Source: Pyrrhosoma nymphula (lineage: Eukaryota > Arthropoda > Insecta > Odonata > Coenagrionidae). Taken from it: a DNA stretch of 64,000 nt. The position numbers and the translations under genes are program-made. The notes below the pieces were generated by a model that saw only the letters and a program-made list of their open reading frames with translations, was not told where the DNA came from and did no database searches. The stretch spans positions 18,907,013 through 18,971,012 of the forward strand of contig OY754333.1 in the NCBI GenBank assembly GCA_963573305.1, given 5' to 3'. This document shows, piece after piece, positions 21,420 through 33,844 of this stretch. Positions within the stretch are counted from its first letter, which is position 1. Each line of letters starts with the position of its first letter.

Positions 21420-22370
21420 TGATGCTCTCTCAGCCACGACTCACCTGTGTTGCCTGGAGCATTTACAACTTTCGTATTAGTTTTCTGTCTCTGATCTGAT
21501 TTTCTTTCCGAATCCCATGAGTATACTCGTTAGTTTTTCCCTGTTGGCTATATCAAAGACCTTTATGAAATCACATAAACAAGCAAAAAAGCCCTGACTC
21601 TATTCTCTGTTTCATTCTATATGTGTTCTCATGACCACAATAGTATCCTCAGATGCCTTCCCCTTCCTAGACCCTAACAGGTCGTCGCCTTTTGTACGTT
21701 GTGATCTGGTGTCCTACCTTTTATTAATTATCATGCGTACTACTTTTAGTGCGAGACAAATCAAACTAACTGTTCTACAGTCATTGCACTAGGAGTTTTC
21801 AGTTTTTCACAATTGCGATGAAACTGCTTTCACGAAGTCCCGTTCGAACTGAACTTTTGAAACTCTCCTCCTGAACTCGAAACGAAATACGAAACTTATT
21901 CTTCTCCCGTTTGTTCATAAATTCCTTAGTAACTACATAGGGATTTATCTTTAATATTTACCGCTACATCTATTACCGCTCTAATGCAGCACTTTCACGC
22001 ATTCCCTTAACGTATTCTGGATATCTTCCCTGTTTTCTCCTTAACCTTTGCCATCGTTTCCCCATTCTAACTGCCCGTTAACATTTTCACTGTATCGTAT
22101 CACTTTCACCTACTTTTGTATCTTTTCCATTTCTTAGCAATGTCTTTTCCACTTTTTCCTTCACTCAATCAGTTACTCATCGGAATTTATTATTTAACTC
22201 CTTGAACCCTCTTTCAGTCCAGTTTGGTGTTGACGATTAACCATTTCCTTCTCTTTTCTGTACTCCTAGTCATTTTTTCTGCTACCCATTTCTTTCTCGT
22301 TTTCACTTCTCGTTTTCATTTCCCTCTCATGAGCACAGTTAAAAATTGACGACTATGCGAGCTCACGCAT
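21420..22370 (-). pseudogene. RTE-like LINE reverse transcriptase, eroded
   Basis: The minus strand gives NCRTVSLICLALKVV, then SRKGKASEDTIVVMRTHIE and FFACLCDFIKVFDIANREKL. These align to the YRTISL, FGFRKGKGTRDA and DFEKAFDRVDW motifs of RTE-like LINEs. The adjoining interval to 22370 has the weak look of the linker before the reverse transcriptase. Stops and frameshifts are dense, so this is an old copy. Confidence 0.65.
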
Positions 22371-22413
22371 AAATCCCAGTATACATAGCGACAATTTTGT
22401 TTCTTTAGCTAGT

Positions 22414-22935
22414 GCGAAAAGAGGATGACGGAAAATTTCTCCAAAATTAAAAACTATAACACGTACTATCCGCATTCTTTGGCATGGATTAGAACCTGTT
22501 AAATTATTTTAGCGATCTGGTAGCATAGTTGTGCACATTTCCGCAATCAATTTGTGTGAATAGAGAAATAAAATTAAATGGAGTGGAAGATTTTAAAATA
22601 GCTGTGCTGAATATTTGTCCAACTAATGAAATGAGTAATAAAAATTATTTTATTTTCCATGAGGATTGACATGAGCAAAAAGAGGATTACGGAAAATTTC
22701 TCCAAAATTAAAAACTATAACACGTACTATCCACATTCTTTGGCATGGATTAGAACCTGTTAAATTATTTTAGCGATCAGGTAGCATAGTTGTGCATAAT
22801 TCCGCAATCAATTTGTGTGAATAGAGAAATAAAATTAAATGGAGTGGAAGATTTTAAAATAGCTGTGCTGAATATTTGTCCAACTAATGAAATTAGTAAT
22901 AAAAATTAATTTATTATTATTTTCTATGAGCATTA
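22414..22935. repeat. Tandem duplication, two 261-bp units
   Basis: Units start at about 22414 and 22675. Both contain GAGGAT(G/T)ACGGAAAATTTC, AACACGTACTATCC and AGCATAGTTGTGCA in the same order and are nearly identical, so the duplication is recent. No coding content was found. The spacing does not match a known satellite that I recognise. Confidence 0.92.
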
Positions 22936-24115
22936 TTTTTTATTATAATGCGTAGATATTCACAGATGCATGATCAACGAGCATGTCTCCCGTGACGAAG
23001 CATGATCATAACAATTATGTTGATGATTTAACTCTATACTCTAATAAATAATACATAGTTTGGCTATTATCGATCTCGTTGCCTCGTAGTTCCGAGTGAG
23101 TCCGTCACCGACTTCCTCTGCCACGTGTATTTTCGTCTCTCATCTTCTCCTCAACTTCTGGCTCAGCCCACCGACACAGTGCCTTCCTTCTGTCCCTCCG
23201 CCGCCTCCACCGTCTGACCCAGTTCTTTATTTGACTGGGGTAACTTCCCCATTAAAAAGTCCCCCGTCGCCATTGGGGGAGGAAAAGGATGTTTGCTCGT
23301 CCCGGTCACAATCGTTCGCTCGTCTTTCTTCTCTGGGACCCACACCTCTCCCTTGCTACGAAAAATTAAGCTGTTTAAATATCTATACGCGTCGCACATA
23401 CCTACATGGAACATTATTATTTATGCTAGCAACGAACCTCCCTACTTGAGTGAAATATTTCCCAAAAGAATTAAACGTCATACAACGGTGGCCAGAACAG
23501 AACCTAGTTACCTCAAATTTCCAACCCACCGAACCATTACCTACCACAAGTCGTTATTGGCGGCCACTTCACAACTCTGGTATTCTATTTCAACTGATCA
23601 GAGGAAATATCGCATGCTGGTATTATTTATGTATAAATTATATGGCATTTTATTCAAATAATGTTATAATGAACAGGGAAGGTTTTTAAACATTTAACTC
23701 TCATTTTTACTGCGTTATTTTCTGAACTACATTTGTCATTTCATCTTTTATTCGTGTTTATGTTTAAATTGTTTTCAACTGTTTGAGTACATTTTTGATA
23801 CATTGACTTTTCTGTTTCCTTGTTATCACACGAGCAGTTTTGCTCGACTGGGGAAGCAGTATTTTTATTATGTTTCATTCATTTTTTATTAGAATGTTAT
23901 CACTTACCAACTGCCTCACTGCTCTTTAGCTGTATCTTTTTGTTTTCTCTAGAAGATTTGCCCCAGCGTGTAATCAAGGTCCCTATCATTCTATTATATT
24001 ATTTCCCCCGTGCAAGCAGACGCGAACACACAGAGACACAACCAAGAGCCCGCATCTCTCCCTCTTGTCTTCATCCAGTTGATCCCACTTTTTTTCTGCA
24101 GGAACATCCCCGAAT
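22936..24115. other. Non-coding, pyrimidine-rich in places
   Basis: Nothing was recognised. The open frames at 23096-23449 and 23293-23661 are unlike any known family and lie in C+T-rich sequence. Confidence 0.4.
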
Positions 24116-24290
24116 TTGACTTCCGTAGGTACACATGCAGGAGGAGTTTTTTTTTGTCTGGGGGGATCCCCCAACCGTCTGCCCCGACTCCTTTTTTATG
24201 GGACCCAGAAGACCCAGAGACTATGGGAGAACTCGAAGCGCCGCACAATTACGAGGAAATCTTGGGACACTTAGGGTTTAGTTGCAAGTA
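24116..24290 (+). repeat. Unclassified dispersed repeat, copy 1
   Basis: Shares CCGTAGGTACACATG, GAGGA, the GTCTG-GG-GATC(C/T)CC region, CAACCGTCTGCC-like text and GCACAATTACG with 30222-30385 in the same order. The copies are perhaps 75-80 percent alike by eye. Class unknown. Confidence 0.65.
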
Positions 24291-24317
24291 ATCTCCTTTT
24301 TTTTGGGATGTTTCATT

Positions 24318-24560
24318 AAAATATCATCATCATCATTGGTCGTTCATGCCTAAGATTGGTTGACTTCAGCCCTCCATCCTTTACCTATCTAATGCTACTT
24401 CCCTTACTCCCTGTTAGTTCTTCTTTATGTACTTTCCTCTTTATTTGGTCTATGTATTTATCCCTTGGTCTTTCTCTTGGAGCTTTTCCCTCTATTTCTC
24501 CTTTAATCATATTCCTCACAAACGCATTGTGCCTCACAGTGTGCCTAACCTTCCTGGCTC
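24318..24560 (-). pseudogene. RTE-like LINE 3' end with (ATG)n tail
   Basis: The minus strand reads VRHTVRHNAFVRNMIKGEIE, GKAPRERPRDKYIDQIKRKV and then a stop, with an untranslated part ending in ATG/GAT repeats near 24326-24340. The GEIEGKxPRxRPR and YIDQIK block is the very C-terminus of RTE-like proteins, and a short-repeat tail marks the true 3' end. The upstream part of the same LINE continues beyond a SINE insertion. Confidence 0.78.
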
Positions 24561-24700
24561 TTCAGACGGTGAAATTCGCCATGAAAAAATCATTTGACTT
24601 GACCGGAATTAGAACCAGGATCATCCGATTGCCGGTCAGGAGTGTTAGCCAGTTACACCAACAAGCCACCTTAATTCAAGGCGAATTTTTACGGGGGAGT
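24561..24700 (-). repeat. tRNA-derived SINE, family B, inserted in an RTE-like LINE
   Basis: The minus strand reads GGTGTAACTGGCTAACACTC, then CTGACCGGCAATCGG and ATCCTGGTTCTAATTCC, a tRNA-like A box and B box, followed by GGTCAAGTC and CGAATTTCACCGTCTG, shared with the copy at 4082-4190. It lies between two parts of one LINE in the same orientation, so it probably inserted into it. Confidence 0.62.
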
Positions 24701-24819
24701 ACGAATTTATACGAACAAGTGCGCGTGACTGCGTACCATATGATTCAATTATTGGTGCAATCGCAATGGTTGGAAAATTGTCACATGGTTCTTCTTTTCT
24801 GTACAGTGTTTCACATGGT

Positions 24820-25080
24820 CCTTTCCTCTTCTACTAATCTGTAGATATACATTTTCATTTCATATTTTTCCCGTCCTTTTGATCTTCAGCATCCGTTTCC
24901 AACTCAAGGTTTTGAATTCTTTAAATCTTTTATAGTCTACTTTTCCCATCAGCCATGTTTACAATCCATAGAAAGCCATCCTCTACACGAATTTTGTTAC
25001 CTACTGTTTCCTCCTTTGCAGTCCTATCTTCTTTTCTCACAGTATTTGCTTAATTTCTGTAACGGTTCAAATCCCTTCCT
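24820..25080 (-). pseudogene. RTE-like LINE reverse transcriptase, thumb region
   Basis: The weak minus-strand match LMGKVDYKRFKEFKTLSWKR, MLKIKRTGKI and a stop resembles the RLEAFEMWxxRRMLKISWTDKI block preceding the C-terminal segment found at 24318-24560. Similarity is low but order, strand and spacing agree. Confidence 0.5.
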
Positions 25081-25649
25081 CGCCTTCCCTTCACGAATTT
25101 TGAGGAAATGGAGGAGCGTGAGATCGAGGAGGATCATGGAAAACCACCAATGAGATAAATCCCACCCAGTGAATTTTTATTTACAAATATACTCGCTCTT
25201 GGGCGGGTTTTGCCCCCACGCAGACTTTTAAACTGAACACTAAGGGAACTAAATGTAGGTACCTTGAATTCCATGGCCAGTGCTTTGTTACGGTAGGGTC
25301 ATATACAGGAAAAAGACGTGCAGAGAGTGGTTGCGGCGTCGAATTTTGAGAACGTAGTTCAATTTTAAGCACAACTTTACCTACTTATCAAAGCACAAAA
25401 CCTATTACAAAATATCCTTTTCCCAAAATCAATCAAAAAAAAGTACACCCGAGTTTAGTCTTGGAGGCATGCTAGAATAACTTCGCCTCCCTCCCCTCCA
25501 AAATACACTAAACATAAACCCGACATGAAATGAATAAATGACCTAGAACGGCTTCACCTCCTACATAGAATTCATAAATAGGCAATATTCAACGCCTACA
25601 TTTGTGAAAAATTATTATAAACAACCCTTGATGATGAAACCGATGAACC
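25081..25649. other. Non-coding spacer
   Basis: Nothing recognised between the RTE-like and R1-like remnants. Confidence 0.45.
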
Positions 25650-27396
25650 TTAAAATGAAAATGACACAAGCCCGTTCAGGATTGGGGAAGTTCAAACCTC
25701 CATCTTGGAAATAAAGAAGAATAAGGCACCAGGCCCGGATGAGATACCAGGGTGGGTCGTTATGAGGATGAGTCCTATACTCGAGGATGCGGTCCTCTGT
25801 CGGTCGGACGACTGCCTAATACTCGGATACTTCCTAAAGTGCTGGAAGATCGGAAATCTGATGACAATTTTGAACTCCAAAGACAGAGATGTTGCAGAAT
25901 TGAAATCATACCGGCCACTAACTTTGCTCCCGGAACTCGGAAAAATTCTGGAACGGATGATTAAATCAAGACTGGAGGATGCAGTTGGCGTAGAACATCT
26001 ATATCACCCTAGACGGTACGGTTTCCGAAGAGGCCGAAATGCAGAGGAGGAAACTATGAGACTAAAGAATTTCATCAAGGGAAGCTAATCATAAATACAC
26101 TCTAGAAATTTTTATCGACATCCAAGGAGCATTCGACGCCGTGTGGTGGCCATCGGCCATTGCGGAACTGAAGCGACTTGAAGCGCCTAGGAATATAATA
26201 AATCTCTTTAAAAGTTAATTTTCGAATAGAGAATTCTACTTAAAATCAAAACTTGAGCAAGCAAGGAAAACAGCAACTAAAAGATGCCCGCAAGGGTCTA
26301 TGTTGGGACCTCTTGTCTGGAATCTGGTAATGAATCGATTATGAAGAGAGGACTTCCCGGAAAACTGCGAACTGATTTCGTATGCTGATGACACGGCTAT
26401 CGTCAGCAGAGCCAACTCCCATCAAGATATTTAAGGGAAGGCCAGAGTTTGCATGGAAAAGGTGGATAAGTCGAAGTCGTCGTCTTCGGCGGAAAACTCA
26501 GCCGAAATCCGAGAATAAGAATGAATGGAAAACAACTAAAACGGCAAGCAGTTTTAAATATTTAGAAGTCTATATTGATGAAAAACTTAGTTTCCGAGCA
26601 CACGTCAACTACTTGGCAGCGAAGATAAAGAAAATCTTCCATGCCGTACGTAGATACTGCCGTTCCATGTACGGTAATAAAACAATGCACCAAGTGTACA
26701 ATGGTGTGGTAAAACCCATAGCGATGTATGGAAGTACATTTTGGGGGGATAGGGCATCTCTCAGCAGAATAAATAAAAAAAACAACTGAAAGCCCAGAGA
26801 TCCTGCCTGATTCCAGTAACCCATTGCTACTCAACCGTAAGTTCAGACGCATTGGCAGTAATAGCACTTGAACCGCCACTAAAATACATAGTGATGGAAA
26901 ATAAGGCACGCGTAGAATATCAAACAACCAATGAAAAAACTTATTTAGGAATAAAAATCACCACCGAAGAATGCCCGAGGATCAGCATCTTCAAAAAGAA
27001 AATTCGGGAAATTACGGAATTTAAATGGGATGAAGAGTGGAAAGCCTCTACCGAAGGATGGCACACCTTTAAAATCTTCACAAGCATTCTGGAAAGGAAG
27101 AAATTAAAGGTTAAGCATACAAAAGCCGTGGCTCAAGTAATATCTGGCCACGAGGAATGCAAAGAATATAGAAGATTAGAAAAAGCCAGGATGTAAAATG
27201 CAATGAATGTGATGAAGAAGATTCCTTTAGGCATCGAATTGAGAGGTGCATCCGCTTTGAAACATGGCGAACTAAACTGAGTTTAGACATGGAAGTCAGA
27301 TCCGAAACCTGTAAGGATCTAATAACCTTCTGCCTGAAAAATGGGAGGTTCAAAGAACTGGAGAGAGATTGCATCACGCCCCAAGAAGACCACTGA
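25650..27396 (+). pseudogene. R1-clade non-LTR retrotransposon (reverse transcriptase to CCHC knuckle)
   Basis: In order, the plus strand shows ILEIKKNKAPGPDEIPGWVV, SYRPLTLLPELGKILERMI, RRYGFRRGRNAEEETMRL, DIQGAFDAVWWPSAIAEL, CPQGSMLGPLVWNLVMN and the catalytic SYADDTAIVSRANSHQDI (YADD at 26381-26392). After it come FKYLEVYIDEKLSFRAHVNY, SSDALAVIALEPPLKYIV, QVISGHEECKEY and a zinc knuckle C-x2-C-x7-H-x4-C starting at 27199, with a stop at 27394-27396. The SDALxVIxGxxPL and VISGHG signatures are R1-clade. Several frameshifts and stops separate the blocks. R1 itself targets 28S rDNA, but no rDNA is present here. Confidence 0.88.
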
Positions 27397-28533
27397 TTAC
27401 AGTCGTAACAGAAAGGACAGAGGAAGAAGAGGGAGAAGAAATTAATTAAGAGATAAAAGAAGAGCTCGGCGAAAGGAGGAGACAAGGGCCGAAGTAAGAA
27501 GAAGCAGTCTCAAAAGAAGAATGAAGACCTCGGAAAAAGGAGAAGTGCAGGGTCGGAGAAAGTAAGGAGAAGAAGACGACGAACGAAAGAAGAGAATGCG
27601 GTGGTCTCATGTGCTGGCATCTCTCCGCGTAAAATCAGATGTATGCACAATTTAAATCGAAATCTCTATTGCATGAAGTCTCATGAATATAAAAAGTGAA
27701 TTTACTATATTTATTAAAATTAGAGTGAAATGTATTGATAATAATGCAGATTAAATAGGTGTAAACGAGAGTACACACCCTCAGAAATAATGTTAAAAAA
27801 AGGACCCTTTGGGTCTCCAATTCTCGTGAAGACAGCCCCTCCATCTCAATCGGATCTCCGATGATGAATGTAGAATGGCAGTCTCAGCAAAAAGAAGAGA
27901 TCCGTTTGCTCTGGTGCTGGCGCTCTGGTGCTGCCCCCTGACTTTTACCCACAGGGATGCACTCCCAGCGTCGTCTGCTTCGGCCTGACTGTTGTCTGCT
28001 TCCGCCGACAAATGACAACGTCGCGCGTCGCCCTCGTCTTTTGGCGCGAGCGACTTGAACGCACTGACAGCACATACACTCTCATCGTGGTCACACACAT
28101 TTTTAAATTTTACAATGATATTTACAAAATATTAAGAATTATACAAAAAAAACTTAATTACCCTTGACACCATAATTGAACGCTCTCATAAAAAGAAATT
28201 TTATCCAGTATCCGCGGGAATAAAACGAAAAAAAAAAACGCGCGGCCGACTAGATTAAATACAATCGTGGCCAAACTTTGGATCGCCACAATTCACAATA
28301 GCCGATGAAGTTTAGTTTCTTAAAATTCCAAAAAGGTATAAGTGCATGACTCATAGTCATCATCAGTTGGTCATCAATCCAAATATTGGTATGATACAGC
28401 TCTCAACTACACTCTCCTCCTTGCTAACCGCTTCATTCCAACTTGATTTTTTGCTTTGACGTTCTTCATGCTTTTCCTGTAGTATTCTAACCTGGATCTT
28501 TATCTTTCATCCTTCCAATCAATTTCTCCCTCC
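27397..28533. other. R1-like 3' purine-rich tail, then unrecognised sequence
   Basis: From 27397 to about 27600 the plus strand is GAAGAAGAG-rich and is probably the element's untranslated tail. From 27790 to 28100 a G+C-richer block has a 101-codon minus frame without recognisable family. The rest is AT-rich. Confidence 0.4.
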
Positions 28534-29847
28534 ATCATCAAAGCTAACACTTTAAATTCCCACTTCGAAAGTGTATACACTACAGACGATACTGCATGTA
28601 ATTTTGACATTTCATTCACTGAGGAACCGATGAAAGAAATCACTATTCAATGCGATGGGATAACTAAACAGCTACAGTCGATAAAAAATAGTAAATCTCC
28701 GGGTCCGGAGGGAATACCCGCGCGTGTCCTCAAGGAATTAGCGCCACAGATCGCACCGTTCTTAGACATAATATTCAAGAAGTCATTGTCTGAAGGAAAG
28801 ATACCAATAGACTGGAACATTGCAAACGTTACACCGATATTCAAAAAGGGAAACAGACACGACCCAGGGAACTATCGACCAATTTCATTAACGTCGATTA
28901 TAGGCAAATTACTCGAACATATCGTCGTTAGCAATATTATGACGCTCCTGGACAGTCGTAACTTCCTCCATGGCTGTCAGCACTGCTTTCGGAAAGGTAT
29001 ATCATGTGAAACACAGCTCGCGCTCTTTCTTCAAGACGTTCTCAAATCTGGTGAATCGAAAAGACAAGTGGACGCATTATACCTATATTTTCAGAAAGCT
29101 TTCGACACGGTACCTCACAACAAACTTTTAAACAAATTACAGTCATTAGGGCTGAACGAAACAATAGTTAACTGGATACGGGACTTTCTGAATGATCGTA
29201 AGCAAAAAGTAGTTCTTGACGGAATTAGCTCTGATGTAGTTAAAGTGACATCAGGTGTCCCACGTCCCAGGTGTCTGAGCAAATGCACGGCGGTACATTT
29301 CTTGCGGAGGTCGTCCAACGATCCCCATGTATATGCTGTAGTTGGTGTTAACATAAAGGCGACAGATGAAGTGAGGTATCTGGGAGTTACGACAACCTCG
29401 AACCTATCGTGGGGAACACATATAAGAAATATTTGTGGCAGAGCTCTGAAGAAGCTAGTATTCGTCAAGCGTATTGTGGGAAGATTTTCAGATGAAAAAG
29501 TAAAAGAGAGGTGCTATTTCGCACTCGTCCGGCCACACCTTGAATATGCAGCGAGCATATGGGATCCGGTGCAGAAAGACTTAATCCGGGAACTTAATAA
29601 AATACAAAGAAAAGCTGCGCGATTCGTCAAAAACTGCTACGGGCGTACAGACAGCGTTACACAGATGTTAAACGAATTAGGCTGGGAGCCGCTAGAGACT
29701 CGAAGGCTGCGCGCTAGGCTTAGATTGCTTGAGCAATTGAGAATAGATATCTTTAAGAGCGACACGGAGAACATCATATTAGAACCCCACTATATTTCCA
29801 GGTCCGACAAGCGAAAAATTAAGAGAGATATTTTGCCGAACGGATAG
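28534..29847 (+). pseudogene. LINE-A reverse transcriptase (CR1/L2/Jockey-like), internally deleted
   Basis: A single open frame continues from KANTLNSHFESVYTTDD through SIKNSKSPGPEGIPARVL, NYRPISLTSIIGKLLEHIV, GCQHCFRKGISCETQLALF and LYFQKAFDTVPHNKLLNKLQ to a normal C-terminus (RPHLEYAASIWDPVQ, RKAARFVKN, NELGWEPLETRRLR). It looks intact but is dead. At about 29266-29278 the frame jumps from SGVP directly to LSKCTAVHF, removing the QGSVLGPLLF and FADD motifs, and in motif A the catalytic Asp before F-Q-K-A-F-D is Tyr. The in-frame deletion is why the ORF stays open. The 5' end is truncated. Confidence 0.9.
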
Positions 29848-30005
29848 GTATGGGAATTCGTTTTTCTCCCGAACAATAAGGGACTTTAATAAATGCTAGG
29901 TGTAATTTCACTAGAGCGTTTCCTTTTTATATGTAAACGGCTGGTGTCCTAACACCCCCCGCCACACGCCTATTGAGGCGGCTTGCGGGGTAGTATGTAG
30001 ATGTA
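29848..30005 (+). repeat. LINE-A 3' untranslated region
   Basis: After the stop come GTAAACGGCTGGTGTCCTAA, a CCCGCC-rich block, TATTGAGGCGGCTTGCGGGG and a terminal GTAGATGTA repeat. The reverse complement of this end occurs at 59499-59590 and, diverged, at 37391-37480, which fixes the 3' border of the family. Confidence 0.85.
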
Positions 30006-30221
30006 CATTATTGTTTTAAATGGGAATTTGTACGCAAAAATGTGCCCAATAAACTTGTGTATCCTTCTTCGCTGGAACTTTGTACATCATACTTATTTTA
30101 TCTCCACCTTTCGCAGGGCATCTTCGTTAGTGATTCTCTCCGTTCATTTTATATTCATCATTCTTCAGTAACATCGCATTTCCATTTCTTCCAATGTCTT
30201 TTTCTCTGTACTTGTCCAGGT

Positions 30222-30385
30222 TTCCGTAGGTACACATGAAGGAGGATATTTTCGTCTGCGGAGATCTCCAAGCCGTCTGCCCTTGCTCTTTTTACGAGGG
30301 GCCTCGAAGATCGTTTTGAGGGAACTCACGGCATAGCACAATTACGTAAAAACCTTGGCCCATTCAGAGTTGAGTCTAATCGACC
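30222..30385 (+). repeat. Unclassified dispersed repeat, copy 2
   Basis: Second copy of the repeat at 24116-24290, starting TTTCCGTAGGTACACATG and keeping GTCTGCCC and GCACAATTACG. It follows the 3' end of LINE-A by about 200 bp. Confidence 0.65.
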
Positions 30386-32720
30386 CCTGCTTGGGATTCT
30401 TCTTTGAAGTGGACTGTTCTAGAATTGACGTAAAGGGGATGATAAGCAGGGGACAAGTTTCCTAATTAGTCGAGAAAAACGTTTATGTTAGTCATTATCC
30501 CCGTAAAAGAAACGGGTTAAATGTAGGTATATACCAAAATTAATCATGCCTTATCTACAATAGGTGATTAGAGGAAGAAAGGTTGCGTGACCGGAAAAGC
30601 TTGACCGGAAATCTTAGCTGTGCACCAACGGTTAAAATGAGGTTTCTAAATATTTTTTTAATTCTGCATTTTTTTTAATTAAGCAAATACCATAAGTGCA
30701 TCAGGGGCAACGTACATAGCTCTTATGCGTGCTACAAGTGCAAGAAATAGCAATTGAAGAATGAAAAGGACATGTGTTTTTTTCGTTCCGTTGAAGCCGC
30801 CTTCATACAAAATGTCAATACCGAGTCCGCATAATGTTTTGTTTTATTTTCTTCCAAATGTCTTTCATATTTTATCTGTGTTTCTTTATTCATTATTCGG
30901 ACAACTTTCAGCCTCTTCGTGTCTCTCTTCTACCTTGGAATCCTTTAATATTTTACAATTTCTTTATGTTGCTTCTTCAATTGTTTTGTGCCTTTCTAAA
31001 TAATTTCTTAACTTCTTGAATGCGACTTTTCGTTCACAATTTCCCCAAAAGATCCGCTTTGTTCACCTATTGTCTTCCGTTCGATATAAATGCGCAAAAA
31101 AAATTTGTCATCTGATTCATCTTCATACTTTTTTAAATAAGTAATATTATAATTTACACAGATTTTTATAAAAAGTAATTTATTGGGTTTATCGCGTTCT
31201 GAGTCGAATTGAAATATTTTGCAGAATAATTAAGGACCAAGGCGCATTCACCCATGATCCCTAAAAGATGGAAAATTCAGAAATGAAGGCATTAGACCCA
31301 CGACCTTAAAATTATCAGACGAGGGCTATTTAAATCTACCCGATAACAAGTCCATCGAAAATGAGGTAATCACGCCTGGAAGAAAATAAGTAGCGGATTG
31401 GTAGGCATGAACTGAGGATTTAAAAAAAAACTCAATTTTTAGGGAAACTTTCTCGTTCTCAAGGAAATCTGAGGGAGCCACTTTCCTGATTCCGTCGCGA
31501 AGATGTTGATTGCATTAGCAGGCCGGGCCAGTGCTTTCTCCTCCCCAAATAGATGACATAAAAAATCTTCGTTTCGTCTGTATTTTCCCCCAAACTCCAA
31601 ACCCAATCGCAACGTGTAGTTCAGTAGATTAGTTGTTGATGAGGTTTTCGAGAAATGGGAAGGTGTTAGCGTTCATGAAAGGGTCGTGATATTTCCCTCC
31701 CCTCAATCCTCTGAGAGTATAAGGTTGTAATGAGAGGTTCTTGTGGTGGTTATTTTTGAAGCTCATCTCAATAAGTTACATTATGCATGAGTTCTCATCA
31801 TTCTACTAATTTTGTTTGCTTTTATTATTCCACTTTTCATTGCAGTACTAGCAGACCTGCTGCCTGCTTTGCAGGCAGTCTGTCTGGTGTGTTCTTGAGG
31901 TGCCCCACTGGCAATTTTACTTCCCCAAAACAGCAAGCATGGGGGTAATATTTGGCATACATTAACAAATACTGGCAATAAATTATCTCCGAGGTGAATT
32001 ATCTCGTACATTCATATAGCATTCACAATGGTTTAAGTAATACTTCTAAACTTTCGACGTAAAATTTGTACCAATATTGAGACAGCGGCACACGCAAATG
32101 TATTGAAACGTTTAAGAAATTGCATGGAAAACTCTTGAGGTTCATTTCACTTAATACGCCAGCTCATCGTATATCTTATGCAGTAAAAACAAAATCAAGG
32201 GAACGGCAATATCAAAACACTTAATTGATTATATTAACGTTGAGTTTACAGAAATTTGGCATGAATCTTATTGTTGTGGAGTGGCATACATTTAAACATT
32301 CACCCGGGTAATTTCTAAATATTTTCACTAAATAACTTCATTCGCGTAAAAGTAGCTATAAAGCAAGGGCAATAAAATAAATTAAAATAAAGCAATACAG
32401 ATATCGTATTGCAATCACCATTTACCTGAAAAAGATAAATTAACAACGTTTATATGTCCATACAGCCTGTAACTGGTTGTAATTTAATGAGTACTGTTTG
32501 TTTACTTCACCGTTGCTAACCTAAAGAAATTCATCGTTGTTTAGAAGTTTTTACGGATTATGAGCTTAATAGCCACGGCTTTTTGCATTTTTCTTTGCAC
32601 CACCAACTGCTAAAAATCCAAAACTACTTCCAAATCATAAAGACAGAGAATCCATATTTAATGCACCAAACCTCATTTCTCTAGCTCAAAACTTGAGAGA
32701 GAAATAAACAAAATGGATAC

Positions 32721-32722
<2 letters not shown>
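30386..32722. other. AT-rich non-coding sequence
   Basis: No coding or transposon signal was recognised over 2.3 kb. The open frames at 30761-31019 are AT-rich chance frames. Confidence 0.45.

Positions 32723-32781
<59 letters not shown>
32723..32781. repeat. (AT)n microsatellite
   Basis: About 29 AT units followed by GGTGGCGGCGATCCACC. This repeat generates the I-Y repeat frame on the minus strand. Confidence 0.95.
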
Positions 32782-32783
<2 letters not shown>

Positions 32784-33844
32784 TGGCGGCGATCCACCGA
32801 AAAATTTACAACCCGTGTGAGTGTCTTTTTTATGTGTTCTCATTTTAGTCACACTTGTGACAAAGTGTTTAGTGACAAAGTGACAAAGATAATATATATA
32901 TTTGGGTTTCATTGGTTGGTTATTCTTTTCACAACGTTTAAAAATAAGTACTCAAGCTTAGATCGGTGAAGGTAATTGTCTTTATCGGTAAATCAATATC
33001 AGTTCCATGCATGGAAGAGAGCCGTCGAAAAATGTGCTCATGTAAGGGTACCGTTTAAAAGGCCATATCTTCGCTAAAAATTAAGTTATGAAAATAATTT
33101 TACCAGTTATGGAAATTAAATTAAATTTTTTAATTTTTATGACTCTATTGACCCTTTCGTATATCTCAAAATAAAAAAGTTATTCTAAAAAATTATTTTT
33201 GTAAGAAGAAAAATACTGACAATTTCAGTTACCACTTCAGAATATGTGAGGAACATGCGTAAATTTTGGCAGAAAAAGAAAGATACAAACTTTAAGTACA
33301 ATTTAGACCAGTTTTTATTTGTAAGTATTGCTGGATGCCACTGCTTTTGGGTGTTTTCATGGTAACTGCAGAATGCTTGTGACAAAATGTTTGCGTTGCC
33401 ATAGCTCGGTAACTAAGGAGTTGCGACCCCATGTTGATAGGACAAAAAATGCTTAAAATCACGTCCCCAACCTCCTCCAGAAGTATTGCCACTTCCTCCT
33501 GAAACACCCTGTACATAGATTGTTAAATGTCTATTCATGAAGTTTGAAAACATATTCTCCTAAATGCCCGCGGCGTGTTCGACCCTTGGCCTAACCAGTG
33601 CAAAATAGTATTCACGGCTAGTTGGCATAGTTTTTAGTATTTGATTTTTCTATTTTTCCCTGTTATGCTTACGACTTAAGTGTCGGAGGCTGCTGATAGT
33701 GGTACTACTTGGCTACTAACTAATGATGATTTTATGTTGAAATCTTAAAAAAAGTTTTTTGACAAAAATGTTCCAACTCTTCCTACTTACCCCAGATGTG
33801 AGACAAGTTGGCACAGCAAGATGACTAATAGGAACGGAAATTCC
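32782..33844. other. Non-coding; possible repeat end near 33490-33520
   Basis: TCCTGAAACACCCTGTACAT at 33495-33515 recurs in part as CCTGAAACACCCTGTTG at 40271-40287, suggesting a dispersed repeat with GTGTTTCAGG at its border. The minus-strand frame running in from it (33292-33516) has no known family. Otherwise nothing was seen. Confidence 0.3.

Noticed and set aside
25650..27396. rDNA locus suggested by an R1-type element
   Set aside because: No 28S or other rRNA sequence flanks it. R1-clade elements also occur outside rDNA.
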